Shown here: piece after piece, positions 21,806 through 32,530 of the stretch | How the letters are laid out: every line of letters starts with the position of its first letter | Numbering within the stretch: the stretch's first letter is position 1 | Source: Oscillospiraceae bacterium | GTDB taxonomy: Bacteria > Bacillota > Clostridia > Oscillospirales > Acutalibacteraceae | Direction of reading: 5' to 3' | Assembly: GCA_031259495.1 (NCBI GenBank) | Contig: JAIRLJ010000006.1 | Location: forward strand, 1-41,966 | DNA length: 41,966 nucleotides | Notes under the pieces: model-generated | Seen by the model: only the letters and a program-made list of their open reading frames with translations | Database searches by the model: none | Told to the model about the DNA's origin: nothing | Translations under genes and position numbers: made by a program

Positions 21806-22672
21806 CTATAAGCGTTCTTTATTTGTTGTATTTTGAATTACACTAGCAAAACTTTTTTTTGGCTTTTCAGCAGATATATTTGCAAAATTGATTTTTTTCA
21901 TCGCTTCCCAAGACTTTTCCAACTCTGCATCTATGTAATTTTTTAATTTATCTTCATTCTTTTTATCAATCGAACACAGTAATACAACAGTAATTATAGA
22001 TCTGGTATCAAAATCACCAGTTTTGTAAAGTCCATCCAAAACTTGTGCTAACTTTTTTAATTTTGTTTTTTCTAAACTCAAATCTGATGACAAAAACTTA
22101 TTTACAACGGGTACAATTTTTTCTCTTGTAAATGTTACTGGCCTGATTTCTCCACCATATCTTTCTTTTTCCTCAAAAATTTTAATTTTAAGATCGGGAA
22201 ATATGTTTACCAACCTATTTATTAAAAAAACTGGATCAGTTTCTGATTTTTCATTTTTCCTTTTCTTTCCGACAATTTTTTTTTGAACACGAGTTTTATC
22301 GTAACCAGAGTGAGAAAAAATTCCCATAGAATTTAAAAAATCCTTGGAAATCGTCTCAGCTTGTCTATCTAATTCTACATTTTCATCGAAAAGCCACGAA
22401 GAAATAACCTTATCTTCGTCGTTTTTAAGAAAAAAAATCTTGCTATTCAAATTATATTCGACTGTATATCGAATGTTATTTTTTACATATTCAATCGCAA
22501 ACAAAAAATCATGTGATAAATCATTTGTAACAAAAGCTTCCAAAGCTGTTACTTTTGTCATACTACTCGAAACCAGTGAAAAAATTAAATTGCTCTTGTT
22601 GCTTTTTTTATCGTTTTCTTTTCTATTATTCGGAATCATTTTACTCCAAAAACTCAAACTTTTCTCGACCAA
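21806..22672 (-). CDS. Hypothetical protein, 288 aa
   Basis: Long ORF, soluble, Lys/Ser-rich N-terminus; no family recognised. Confidence 0.65.
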   Translation of the reverse strand: MVEKSLSFWSKMIPNNRKENDKKSNKSNLIFSLVSSSMTKVTALEAFVTNDLSHDFLFAIEYVKNNIRYTVEYNLNSKIFFLKNDEDKVISSWLFDENVELDRQAETISKDFLNSMGIFSHSGYDKTRVQKKIVGKKRKNEKSETDPVFLINRLVNIFPDLKIKIFEEKERYGGEIRPVTFTREKIVPVVNKFLSSDLSLEKTKLKKLAQVLDGLYKTGDFDTRSIITVVLLCSIDKKNEDKLKNYIDAELEKSWEAMKKINFANISAEKPKKSFASVIQNTTNKERL

Positions 22673-22896
22673 ACAGTAGTAATTTTATTTTATACATTCT
22701 TAAAAAGCAAATTAAATGAGAAATTCTATACTTCTCTGGAAGCTATGCATTTTTAGCTAATCTAAAACTTAAAAAAACTCAAAATATTAAAACTAAGTTG
22801 TTTAATATATTTCGTTAATAACCAGATTTTTTGAAAGCTAATACGCTTTTTTGCATAATCTATAAAAAAATTAATCTAAACAGAAGGTGCAATTAA

Positions 22897-23796
22897 TTGA
22901 AGAAATTCAACCTTAAAAACATGGATGAAAAAAACAGGAAAAATTTTATAGAAACACTTAAAAACGAATATCCCTTCATAGAACATAAAGTTTTATCAAA
23001 AAGTGTTTTGAAAAAAGACATAGATTATATAAAAATTGGAAAAACAAAAAACTCTGTACTCTTTGTAGGTGCTACACATGGTTCAGAATGGATAACTACA
23101 TCTCTGCTTTTACATTTTTTAGAAGAAATTTGTCAAATAATTGTAAAAAACAAAAAAATAATAGGAATAGATCTAAAAATATTTTTTGAAAATAGTTCAA
23201 TTATAATTCTACCTTGTTTGAACCCCGATGGTGTTGAAATACAAATAAATGGTTCAAAAAGCGCTAAAAAATACAAAAAATTAGTCTGCAAACATATGTA
23301 CAATAAATCTTCTATTTGGCAAGCAAATGCCAGAGGAGTAGATCTAAATCACAATTTTGACGCAGGCTGGCAAATAGTACACAAACTTGAAGAGGAAAGT
23401 GGAATTTTCGGCCCAACCTCAACCAGATATGGAGGAAAAGCTCCATTTACAGAACCGGAAACGATTGCAATAAAAAAACTGTGCGAGGAGTTTGATTTTA
23501 GACATGTAATATCATTTCACAGTCAGGGAAAAGAAATTTTTTGGAAGTACGGTGATTCAACTCCAGCAAGTTCTAAAATTATGGCAAAACTTTTTGCAAT
23601 TTTAAGTTCTTATAAAATCTCCGAGCCTGAAGGCATGGCAGTAGGTGGTGGCTTAAAAGATTGGTATATTGAAAAATATAAAAAGCCGGGCTTTACAATA
23701 GAAGTTGGTTTAGGGGAAAATCCTTTGCTAATTTTTCAGTTACCGGAAATTTATAAAGATTTATTTAAAAGTTTGGTTTTAGCAATAGTTTTGTAA
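22897..23796 (+). CDS. M14 zinc carboxypeptidase family protein (TTG start)
   Basis: GATHGSEWITTSLLLHFL (HxxE), CLNPDGVE, NARGVDLNHNFDAGW, PFTEPETIA, ISFHSQGKEIFW, FTIEVGLGENPL. Confidence 0.9.
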   Translation: MKKFNLKNMDEKNRKNFIETLKNEYPFIEHKVLSKSVLKKDIDYIKIGKTKNSVLFVGATHGSEWITTSLLLHFLEEICQIIVKNKKIIGIDLKIFFENSSIIILPCLNPDGVEIQINGSKSAKKYKKLVCKHMYNKSSIWQANARGVDLNHNFDAGWQIVHKLEEESGIFGPTSTRYGGKAPFTEPETIAIKKLCEEFDFRHVISFHSQGKEIFWKYGDSTPASSKIMAKLFAILSSYKISEPEGMAVGGGLKDWYIEKYKKPGFTIEVGLGENPLLIFQLPEIYKDLFKSLVLAIVL

Positions 23797-23800
23797 TTTG

Positions 23801-24334
23801 CTAAACTTCTGATTTTAAAATTTTTACCATTTCTCCCACAAACATTTTATGAAAATCTTGCTTTTTATAATTTTCTAAAATAATACTTTTGTCACAAAAA
23901 CTTTCAGCTGTTAAGAATTGCCCATAGAGTTTTTTGCAACACAGAACAAGGCTTGATTCTTCAAAGTAAGTAAAATTTTCATCTTCTAAAACAGTCATTC
24001 CAGTCTCTTTAACTTTATCTACATCTTTTCCCGAAGTTCTACCACAAAAATTTAATATATTTTTAGCATTCTTGTTATTTTTTGTATCTAAAAAACATAA
24101 CGTAATAAATTTAGTATTTTCGACTATAGAAAAAGTATGCCTCTGCGGTCTTATAAAAAAAAACGCTACATTTTTGTTCCAAAGAGAAGCTAAACCTCCC
24201 CAACTCGCAGTCATAGCGTTGATATGATTTTCATGTTTAGCAGTTATGAGCATCCAATTGCGACCTATCAAATCAAATACATTACCGCTTAAAAATTCAG
24301 GTTTAATTTGAATAAAATTTTTCACTAAAAACAA
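23801..24334 (-). CDS. Flavin reductase-like domain protein
   Basis: NWMLITAKHENHINAMTASWGGLASLWNKNVAFFFIRPQRHTFSIVE typical of flavoredoxin-like proteins. Confidence 0.85.
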   Translation of the reverse strand: MFLVKNFIQIKPEFLSGNVFDLIGRNWMLITAKHENHINAMTASWGGLASLWNKNVAFFFIRPQRHTFSIVENTKFITLCFLDTKNNKNAKNILNFCGRTSGKDVDKVKETGMTVLEDENFTYFEESSLVLCCKKLYGQFLTAESFCDKSIILENYKKQDFHKMFVGEMVKILKSEV

Positions 24335-24443
24335 CTCTCAATCTAGAAAATTCTTAAAATATTTATATTAACAAACAAACTCTTAGATAATTAATTAATA
24401 TTTATGACATATAGCGTAAAAAAATTATTTGTAAGTTATAAAA

Positions 24444-25202
24444 TTAAAAAGTTCTTTCTAGATTTTTACAAATGTCTTTGTAAATTTTTAAAACTTGAGG
24501 AAGCTTTTCTAAACAAAACAAAATATATTTCTCGCAAATCTCAGAAAGTTCAGTACTAATCTCTTCAGAAACTTCAAAAAAGAAAGCTTTTTTTAAAACT
24601 GAATAAAAAACATGTAAAAGACACAACATTACACCTTTTTGAAAATAAACAAAATGTGAATCATCTTTTTTTTCTCGACATTTTTGACAAAAAATAATTC
24701 CTTCTTCAAATGACCAAAAAAATTTTTTTTCAGATTCGATATGTGAACAAATTATATTTGGAGCGTAACCAACCATACAAAGCAGCCGCATTTCAAATAT
24801 AGCTTTTAGTCTTTTTTCTTCGACTTCTCCATTGCACAGAAAATTAATTGAGTTAAGCAACAGAGTTAAAACAGAATCAGCACACTCTGCTGTACAAGAT
24901 AACTCCATACAAAGGTCGCAAAAATATTCGGCAAGAGCAAATTTTTTAATATCATTTTTAAGATCAAAAAACAGCTTTTTTAAACTGCATTCAGATAATA
25001 CATAATTATCCTTGTTTTTGTATAAAACGAATTCGGAATAAGCAAAAACCAAAGCACCTTTAGCGTTTTGATTTTTAGGATTTTTCACTCCTTTAGCAAA
25101 AACACGCAAAAGACCCTCGCTTTGTGTGAAAATAGTCAGCAAACCATCTTTCTCAGAAATATCTGTACAAGAAAAAACCAATCCACTAGTTTTGATTATC
25201 AA
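24444..25202 (-). CDS. recO: DNA repair protein RecO
   Basis: TSGLVFSCTDISEKDGLLTIFTQSEGLLRVFAKGVKNPKN.., later CxxC pair. Confidence 0.85.
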   Translation of the reverse strand: MIIKTSGLVFSCTDISEKDGLLTIFTQSEGLLRVFAKGVKNPKNQNAKGALVFAYSEFVLYKNKDNYVLSECSLKKLFFDLKNDIKKFALAEYFCDLCMELSCTAECADSVLTLLLNSINFLCNGEVEEKRLKAIFEMRLLCMVGYAPNIICSHIESEKKFFWSFEEGIIFCQKCREKKDDSHFVYFQKGVMLCLLHVFYSVLKKAFFFEVSEEISTELSEICEKYILFCLEKLPQVLKIYKDICKNLERTF

Positions 25203-25262
25203 ATTCGACTTTTATTCCTTATTTTATACAATCTCAAATCAATCAAACCCAAAAAGCCAAAA

Positions 25263-25502
25263 TTAACTTTCTTGCTTTTTTAACAAAGCTTTAACGGTAT
25301 CTGTGGGCTGTGCGCCACTGGCTATCCATTTTTCAGCTTTTTCGCTATCAACTCTAAAAGTTTTAGCTTCCGACATGGGATCATAAAACCCCAATTCTTC
25401 TATAAACCTACCGTCACGAGGATATCTTGAATCGGCCACAACTATACGATAAAACGGGCTTTTTTTAGTTCCCATACGACGAAGCCTTATTTTCACTGCC
25501 AT
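25263..25502 (-). CDS. rpsP: 30S ribosomal protein S16
   Basis: [42 protein letters not shown]. Confidence 0.97.
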   Translation of the reverse strand: MAVKIRLRRMGTKKSPFYRIVVADSRYPRDGRFIEELGFYDPMSEAKTFRVDSEKAEKWIASGAQPTDTVKALLKKQES

Positions 25503-25525
25503 TTGTTCTTCACCTCCTAATCATA

Positions 25526-26842
25526 TTAAAACCCAAACGGAGTTGTTTTAAATTTTTTATTTTTTTTAAGATGTTTTGTCATATTTTTCATATTCTCAAA
25601 ACTTTTTAATAGTTTGTTGATATCCTGCAAAGTTGTGCCGCTACCAGACGCTATTCGTTTTTTCCTAGAAAAATTCAAAACCTTAGGGCTTGTCCTTTCA
25701 AAGGGAGTCATAGAAAATATTATGGCTTCCATGCGAATTATCTGTCGATCATCGATATCTACTTTTTCAATTTGTTTAGAAACACCAGGAATTTTGGAAA
25801 GTATATTTTTTATTGGTCCCATTTTTTTTACTTGAGCAAATTGAACAAGCAAATCGTTAAGATCGAGCTTATTACTCATGATTTTTTTTGCTGTTTCTTT
25901 GGCCTTAGTCTCGTCTAGTTTTGATTGGGCTTCTTCTATTAATGTTAAAACGTCTCCCATACCAAGTATTCTGGAAGCTATTCTGTCAGGGTGAAAAGCT
26001 TCTAAATCGCCGACTTTTTCACCAGTACCAATGAATTTTATAGGTTTGCCAACTACACTTCTAATAGATAGCGCAGCTCCACCTCGTGTATCGCCATCAA
26101 GTTTTGTTAAGATAACACCAGAAACGTTCAAGGTTTCGTTAAACACAGAAGCTACATCAACAGCTGTTTGACCAGTCATAGAATCTATTACTAGCAAAAT
26201 TTCATTCGGACTTACTTTCGCTTTGATTTTTTTGAGCTCATCCATTAGATATTTATCTATTTGAAGTCTTCCTGCAGTATCTATTAAAACTACGTCATTG
26301 CCATAGTCTTTTGCATATTTAATAGCATTTGTAGAAATTTTAACAGGATCTGATTTACCCATTTCAAAAACCGGCACTTTAATTTTGGAAGCTAAAACTT
26401 TCAGTTGCTCTATAGCAGCAGGGCGGTAAACATCACACGCAACCAATAAAGGTCTGTGGCCTTTTATTTTTAAATTGAGCGCAAGTTTTACTGCGTGTGT
26501 TGTTTTACCAGAGCCTTGCAAACCACATAACAAAACAACAGTTGGCAAACTCGAGATAGTCAATTCTTCGCATTTTTCTCCCATTAAGAAGGTAAGTTCT
26601 TCATTGACTATCTTAATCACATTGTGTTCAGGAGTTAAACTTTTTAAAACATCAAAACCAATAGCTCTTTGAGTAACTTTCTCTGTAAAATCTTTTACAA
26701 CTTTATAATTAACATCAGCCTCCAATAAAGAAAGGCGCACCTCACGCATTACTTCCCTTATATCTTTTTCAGAAAGTTTTCCCTTTGACTTTAGTTTACT
26801 AAAAGCAGCCGAAATTTTATTAGACAAATTTTTAAAAATCAT
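25526..26842 (-). CDS. ffh: Signal recognition particle protein Ffh
   Basis: GLQGSGKTTHAVKLA, DVYRPAAIEQL, DTAGRLQID, TKLDGDTRGG, M domain. Confidence 0.97.
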   Translation of the reverse strand: MIFKNLSNKISAAFSKLKSKGKLSEKDIREVMREVRLSLLEADVNYKVVKDFTEKVTQRAIGFDVLKSLTPEHNVIKIVNEELTFLMGEKCEELTISSLPTVVLLCGLQGSGKTTHAVKLALNLKIKGHRPLLVACDVYRPAAIEQLKVLASKIKVPVFEMGKSDPVKISTNAIKYAKDYGNDVVLIDTAGRLQIDKYLMDELKKIKAKVSPNEILLVIDSMTGQTAVDVASVFNETLNVSGVILTKLDGDTRGGAALSIRSVVGKPIKFIGTGEKVGDLEAFHPDRIASRILGMGDVLTLIEEAQSKLDETKAKETAKKIMSNKLDLNDLLVQFAQVKKMGPIKNILSKIPGVSKQIEKVDIDDRQIIRMEAIIFSMTPFERTSPKVLNFSRKKRIASGSGTTLQDINKLLKSFENMKNMTKHLKKNKKFKTTPFGF

Positions 26843-26854
26843 GCTGCTTCCCTC

Positions 26855-27295
26855 CTAATATGTCAAAAGTCTATCAACAGCTTCCTCTATATCTTGAACA
26901 CAATTTTGAATTTCTTTTGAAAACGAAAGCGTTTTATTAATAAAATTTATTCTTTCGGCTTTTTTTCGTATTGTTTCTACTCTTTTTTTATTTTCTTGAG
27001 ACTTTTTAAAAAATTCGAGCTTTTCTTCCATTCTAAAAAGCCAAACTTCAGCTCTTTTTATCGCGTCTCTAACACCCTGTCTTGTAATTTTCTGATTTAT
27101 AGCAATTTCAGAAAGAGAAAGATCCTCATCGTAATAACATCTTGCGGCTTCATATTGTTTTGGTGTCAACATCCTGCCGTAAAAATCTAGAAGACCCGAT
27201 ACTACGAAATTTTTAACCGACACTAAAAATCTCCTATGTTTTTTAGGTTTTTTAAAATCCTCAACGGTCCAGATTCTAACATCAGAAAAATACAA
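26855..27295 (-). CDS. ylxM: YlxM/UPF0122-type DNA-binding protein
   Basis: HTH region YEAARCYYDEDLSLSEIAINQKITRQGVRDAIKRAE; immediately upstream of ffh. Confidence 0.88.
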   Translation of the reverse strand: MYFSDVRIWTVEDFKKPKKHRRFLVSVKNFVVSGLLDFYGRMLTPKQYEAARCYYDEDLSLSEIAINQKITRQGVRDAIKRAEVWLFRMEEKLEFFKKSQENKKRVETIRKKAERINFINKTLSFSKEIQNCVQDIEEAVDRLLTY

Positions 27296-27378
27296 GTGTC
27301 AAGTTGTTTTACCACACATGTTACTAAACCTCATGCGAAATTAAAAACATTAAAATCACATTGTGAAAACTAATCAAA

Positions 27379-27445
27379 CTGAAAAGCTAGAAGAGAAAAA
27401 CTTCAGGCGCTTGGTTGGTGTTAAAATGTATCACAAACCTATTTA
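27379..27445 (+). pseudogene. Possible IS5-type transposase N-terminal remnant
   Basis: Short peptide EKLEEKNFRRLVGVKMYHK resembles N-termini of IS5-family transposases (kFrRLtGVk); very short match. Confidence 0.25.
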
Positions 27446-27908
27446 TTAAATCATAATTTTTTTACTGATGTTTTTAAAATTCAAAATCTTCTTGAACGAA
27501 TTTTGCAGCATGTTTAAACTTTGAATTTTAAGAAAACCTATTTGATAAATTTCTAATGTTATGTATAAAAAATGTGTGAAAAAATAAAAAATTTTAACTT
27601 AAAAATAGGTTTACAGTTTGAATACTTGTTTTAAAACTTCACGTAAGTTCAATGTAAATAAATTTGAGCTTAACGGTATGATTAATAAATTAGCAACAGT
27701 AACATTTAAAAACGTAATAGATTCATACCTTTTGTCGGCAATTTATTATTATTTAACAGGCCGAAAATGAATATGGGTTTACATCCAACAAAAACAGCTT
27801 CGCCATTGTAGCTAATCATCCTAAATAGGTTACTATAGAATCCCGTGGCTATGGAGTTTGCAAAATGTTATCAAAGAAGTAATATGAAAAAAACAAAAAA
27901 AACAAAAG

Positions 27909-28145
27909 TTAGATATTCGAATAGGCGAATACTTTGATGAACAGATTTTAAGTGGCAGCCAAGGCGAAAATTTCGTAGGAAGAAATAAAATTTTTCCATA
28001 TCAAAACTCAGCGAATTGTAAAAAGTGCTCAACCAAATTTGTTGAAAATATTAAAAAATTTAATGCTACCTATGATATAAAAAATTTATACAACATTAAT
28101 AAATGCGAAACATGCTATAAAAACTGGGAAATGTTTGTAAAGTAA
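27909..28145 (+). pseudogene. ORF fragment with two CxxC motifs, unknown family
   Basis: LDIRIGEYFDEQILSGSQGENFVGRNKIFPYQNSANCKKCSTKFVENIKKFNATYDIKNLYNINKCETCYKNWEMFVK*, no clear start codon. Confidence 0.35.
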
Positions 28146-28267
28146 AGGATTCACTAAGCATTGCTTAGAGAACTTTTGATATATTTGGGAGTTCCAATGA
28201 AAACTAAAAATAAAACAAAAAAATTTATAACTGATATTTTACTATATTAAAAAAAGGAACAAAACAA

Positions 28268-28585
28268 ATGATTACTAAGAGTTTTATATTAAAAGCTCGT
28301 CTATTTGAAAATGGAATTAATATCTCTAAAAATGCAAAAAAATTTCTAAATTCTAAATCAAGTACCTGGTTTATGGATAATCATTATATCACGTGTACTG
28401 GAATTTTAATGCATTTTGAAGATCAATATATTACCGTTATTTCCATATGGAGAAGCAAATATTCTTTCAAATGCAGAAATGCAGAGTTATTTATTTCAGT
28501 AAAACTAAAAAGTGAGCAAATTTGCGAAAAATATGGTATTAGGATGGGTCCACTTTGTAAGCCATGTTCTCATAACACGCTCTAG
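28268..28585 (+). pseudogene. Frameshifted fragment upstream of the ATP-grasp remnant
   Basis: STWFMDNHYITCTGILMHFEDQYI in one frame continues as LPLFPYGEANILSNAEMQSYLFQ in another, indicating a frameshift. Confidence 0.4.
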
Positions 28586-28596
28586 GAATAACAATA

Positions 28597-29512
28597 TGAA
28601 AAAAATTTATGTTGGCCCAAAACGAACAACTATTGAAAACAGCGACTTCTTCGATAACTCCATTACGTTATTTGAAAATAAAGCTAGTTTTGATTTTTGG
28701 AATCCAAATACAAATTCTTTACAAATTTCGCTGTATAGTTAAGAAAATAGCAAAACTAACTGAACCAACAGAAATAATGATGCATAATCCTAAACTTATA
28801 GCCGAATGTGTAATGCCTCAAAACATGTAAGACAAATTTGCAAAAATTCAGAGTTTATTCTTGAGATTTTGGATGATAAAAATCAAACACATAAACTTAT
28901 GAAAAATATTGTCCCTATGCTCGATTACAAAACAATAAAGGAAAAAGACTTTGATTACAATAAATTTTGTACAACCTCAAAAGATTTAGTTGTACAGCTT
29001 CCATTTGGAAGTGGTGGTTCAAAAACATATCTCATTAATCAAGAAAATTACAGACAAATTAAATTTATTCCAGATTATGATTACTCAGTTTCTACGTATC
29101 AACATAATAACACACCGTATAATATCCACTGTGTAATTAGCCGAGATCAGATTGAACTTTTTTCGCCCTCTGAGGAAAATTTTAAAATTTCTAATATAAT
29201 TGAATACATTAAGTAATAACTTTGAAATTGAAATCTCAAACGACGTTAGAAATAAACTTGCTTTATACTCTATTGAGATATGTAAAAATACAATCAATGG
29301 GTTACCTTGGAGTACTTGGAATTGATTATATCTACGCAAATGGCAAACTATATTTTATAGAAATTAATCCAAGATTTCAGAGTTCCACACAGCAACTAGA
29401 TTATCTGTTGAAAAAGAGTAGTTTGTCATCAATTTTTGATTATAATTATCGTGCCTTTAAGGATAAAGAAATGCCAGGCACAAAAAATATGTTACTATCT
29501 GTTTTCTCATAA
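28597..29512 (+). pseudogene. ATP-grasp enzyme remnant, split by frameshifts
   Basis: MKKIYVGPKRTTIENSDFF.., LVVQLPFGSGGSKTYLINQ (ATP-grasp loop) and GYLGVLGIDYIYANGKLYFIEINPRFQSSTQQ (metal-binding ATP-grasp end) in successive frames. Confidence 0.7.
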
Positions 29513-29611
29513 AATTTTGTTTTAATTTCCGTTAAGGTTTTATCAAACAGAAAAAAATAAGAACTAATATCAAAAAAAACAAAAGTTATTATGCAATGGA
29601 GGTTTTCAATA

Positions 29612-29878
29612 ATGTGTACACTGAAAAGAAGTCAGCTAAAAGTTGGTTCTATTGTCAAACCAAGCGGATTCCCGGAAGAAAAAGTTGTTACTGTAGAAAA
29701 TTGTTCATTGGAAAATTTTATTAATGGCAATAACAAAAAATTTTGGCTCTGTTGGACGATTAGAACAAATTCCCCAAAGTTATTACGAAAATATTTAATA
29801 GTTGATTGGAGAACAAACGGAATAATCGTTTGGACAAAATCAAACATGAATTTTGCACCAACTGATTCAAAATTATAG
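29612..29878 (+). CDS. Small hypothetical protein (MCTLKRSQLKVGSIVKPSGFPEEKVVTVENCSL..)
   Basis: About 88 aa ORF from ATG at 29612; composition looks protein-like. Confidence 0.45.
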   Translation: MCTLKRSQLKVGSIVKPSGFPEEKVVTVENCSLENFINGNNKKFWLCWTIRTNSPKLLRKYLIVDWRTNGIIVWTKSNMNFAPTDSKL

Positions 29879-29879
29879 G

Positions 29880-31467
29880 TAGAACGAAGCGATCTATTTA
29901 GAAAAGTCTGAGGCAATTAGGGCAATCACCTATTTGGCTATATTAATTGTGTTACTTTATATTATTTTTTTCTTTTGCAAAAGATATACGGAATATAAAG
30001 GTAAAATGTTTGCTTCAAAAATAGAAGCAGACATTGAAAATGACTTATTTAAGCACTTCCAAAAGCAAGATTTTAGTTTTTATGATGAACAAAAAATTGG
30101 AGAGCTGATGTCGCATATCACAACAGATGCATACAACTTGACTAATGTTATTAAGTCTACACCGGAGATTATATTAGGCGTCTTCATAAGATTTCTAGTA
30201 GTTTTTGCATTTTTATTTTTTTACAATAAAGCATTCGGATTAATATTATTAAGTGCTTTTGTTTTAAATTTTATTTTTATGTGGAATATTTTGTCCAAAG
30301 TTCAAAAAGCAAATAAACATTTACGTGAAATTTTTTCTAATATTCCATCTGATCTAGAAGAAAATTTATCTGGAATAAAAACTGTTAGATCGTTTGCAAA
30401 TTAGCAAATTGAGACTGCGAAATTTACCAAATGTATCTCAGGGCAAAAATAAGTTATATGGTGTAAACAGTATTTTTTATTCCGAATTATTGTCGTTTGT
30501 TATTGCAATTGCTCCGATAATTACAGTTGTTGGATCAATTTTTGTAATAAATAATATTTTAACAATTGGTGATATAATAACATTCATACTTTATGTAGGC
30601 GTTCTTGAAAACCCTCTTTGGGATATTGTAAATATAAGCGAATTTGTTAGAGAGGGAATTGTTGGATCCAATATGATTATTGATGTTTTAGAAGTAAAAC
30701 CCCGAATAACTGATTTTTCAAATGCAGTAAATTTAGAGCATGTAAGTGGAGTAATTGAATTTAAAGATGTATTTTTTAGATATGATAAAACGAGTAAAAA
30801 TATTTTTGAAAAATCAAACTTAAAAATAGATGCAGATGAATGTGTTGCGTTAGTCGGGCCATCAGGTGTCGGTAAATCGACATTTGGTAATTTAATTCCG
30901 CGGTTCTATGATATTTTTAGCAGCAAAATTTTAATTGATGAAACTGATATCAAAAAAATAAAGTTATCCAGTCTACGAAAAAATATTGGCTTTGTTCGTC
31001 AAGATACGTTTTTGTTTTCCGGCACTATAATAGAAAATATTCGTTATGGTAAACCTGACGCTACTGATAAAAGAATAATAGAAGCTGCAAAAAATGCGTA
31101 TGCTCACGATTTCATCACTGGCTTTCCCGATGCGTACGACACACAAATAGGCACCAGAGGTCTAAAGCTTTCTGGTGGGCAAAGACAACGGTTGGCAATT
31201 GCTCGGGTATTTTTAAAAAATCCACCTATTTTGATTTTTGACGAAGCGACGTCGAGCCTTGATATCGAAAGCGAACGTTACATACAAAAATCTATGGAAA
31301 AATTAGCTGAAAATCGGACAACAATTGTGACTGCACATAGACTTTCAACAATCAGAAATGCAAAAAGAATTTTGATAATGAAAGATGGAGGAATTGCTGA
31401 AGAAGGAACACATAAAAAATTAATTGTTAAAAACGGTGCATATGCTAAATTCTATAATCTATTGTGA
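29880..31467 (+). pseudogene. ABC exporter (fused permease-ATPase), N-terminally truncated, with in-frame TAG and frameshift
   Basis: EAIYLEKSEAIRAITYLAILIV..SGIKTVRSFAN* then QIETAKFTKCISGQK*, then another frame NKLYGVNSIFYSELL..; Walker A GPSGVGKST, LSGGQRQRLAIARVFLKNPPILIFDEATSSLD. Confidence 0.8.
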
Positions 31468-31522
31468 AATAGAGGGACTTATTGCAATAAATAAAAATTT
31501 TAAAGTTATAAAAAGGTAAAAA

Positions 31523-31759
31523 ATGAACATTTTGGACTTTACTTGGGCTATTGCTACAACTTCAATCATAGGTACAATTTTTAACATTAAAAAAAAGGTA
31601 ATTTGTTTTTACTTATGGGGAGCATGCGAAATAATATGTCTGATAATTGATACAAAAACCCATCAGTATGGCAGAGCGTTTTTAGATATATTCAGTTTCG
31701 GCATGAATATTTACGGAATAATTGCTTGGACTAAAGAAAATAAAGAAGGACAAAAATGA
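31523..31759 (+). CDS. Half-size PnuC-like small membrane protein (copy A)
   Basis: MNILDFTWAIATTSIIGTIFNIKKKVICFYLWG..QYGRAFLDIFSFGMNIYGIIAWTKE; about 3 TM helices. Confidence 0.7.
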   Translation: MNILDFTWAIATTSIIGTIFNIKKKVICFYLWGACEIICLIIDTKTHQYGRAFLDIFSFGMNIYGIIAWTKENKEGQK

Positions 31760-32040
31760 ATAACTTCGATTATACTTGGATTACTGCAATAATCTCGATT
31801 ATAGCTTCATACCTTAATGTTAAAAAGAAAGTTGTTTGTTTTTATTTATGGGATGCAACTTTGATATTTCATGCTATAGTAGACATCAAAAATCAACAAT
31901 ATGGCCGGGCATTTTTAGATATATTTTTATTAGGAATAAATATCTATGGCATAACTGTTTGGGCAAAAGACAAAAAAACAAAAGAGGAAAGTAACTATAA
32001 CGTGATAATAAATAAAGATAAAAATATTAAAAAAACTTAG
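31756..32040 (+). CDS. Half-size PnuC-like small membrane protein (copy B)
   Basis: Clear paralogue of copy A (NVKKKVVCFYLWDA..QQYGRAFLDIFLLGINIYGI); ATGA overlap with copy A. Confidence 0.7.
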   Translation: MNNFDYTWITAIISIIASYLNVKKKVVCFYLWDATLIFHAIVDIKNQQYGRAFLDIFLLGINIYGITVWAKDKKTKEESNYNVIINKDKNIKKT

Positions 32041-32224
32041 TTAAACCTAAAGAATTAAGCATAGATGAAAGATTTAGACTTCAAATTAGAAATCGCGAAA
32101 CGTCAGAACTTACTTATAATACAGATGTAGATTTTACTAAAAAAGTATGAGATTGAGGTTAAGGCGAGGGATGGAATAGGAGACCGATTCCTAGATTGTC
32201 ATTAATACTCCATTGTGTTGTTTT

Positions 32225-32530
32225 AGCAATTAAAATCTGTATTTCTGAATGATATAGTGATATTCTCGACTTTTGTTTCAACATAACTTTTAAACCCCGA
32301 CAACAAAAAGTGCCAGATCAGATAATAAGAAATCACACAGAGAAAAACATGAGCTTTGATTCTTTCGTCTATTCTTTGGTAAACCGGCCTGATTTCAGGT
32401 TTTGTTATTATTTATAGCCGTTTCTATGTTTATTAAGCTTCTATAGAGATTTACAGCATATTTAATTTGGCTTCTTGTCATCGTTTGTCCTTATATCGAA
32501 TTTTTCTGTAATTAATCCATGGAACTTGAT
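32225..32530 (-). pseudogene. Transposase C-terminal remnant (IS1634/IS4-like DDE), frameshifted
   Basis: Reverse strand: VNLYRSLINIETAINNNKT, then frameshift to PEIRPVYQRIDERIKAHVFLCVISYYLIWHFLLSGFKSYVETKVE. Confidence 0.75.

Noticed and set aside
30394-30460. In-frame TAG in the ABC exporter as programmed readthrough or recoding
   Set aside because: A frameshift follows within about 60 nt and the N-terminus is also missing, so pseudogenisation is simpler.
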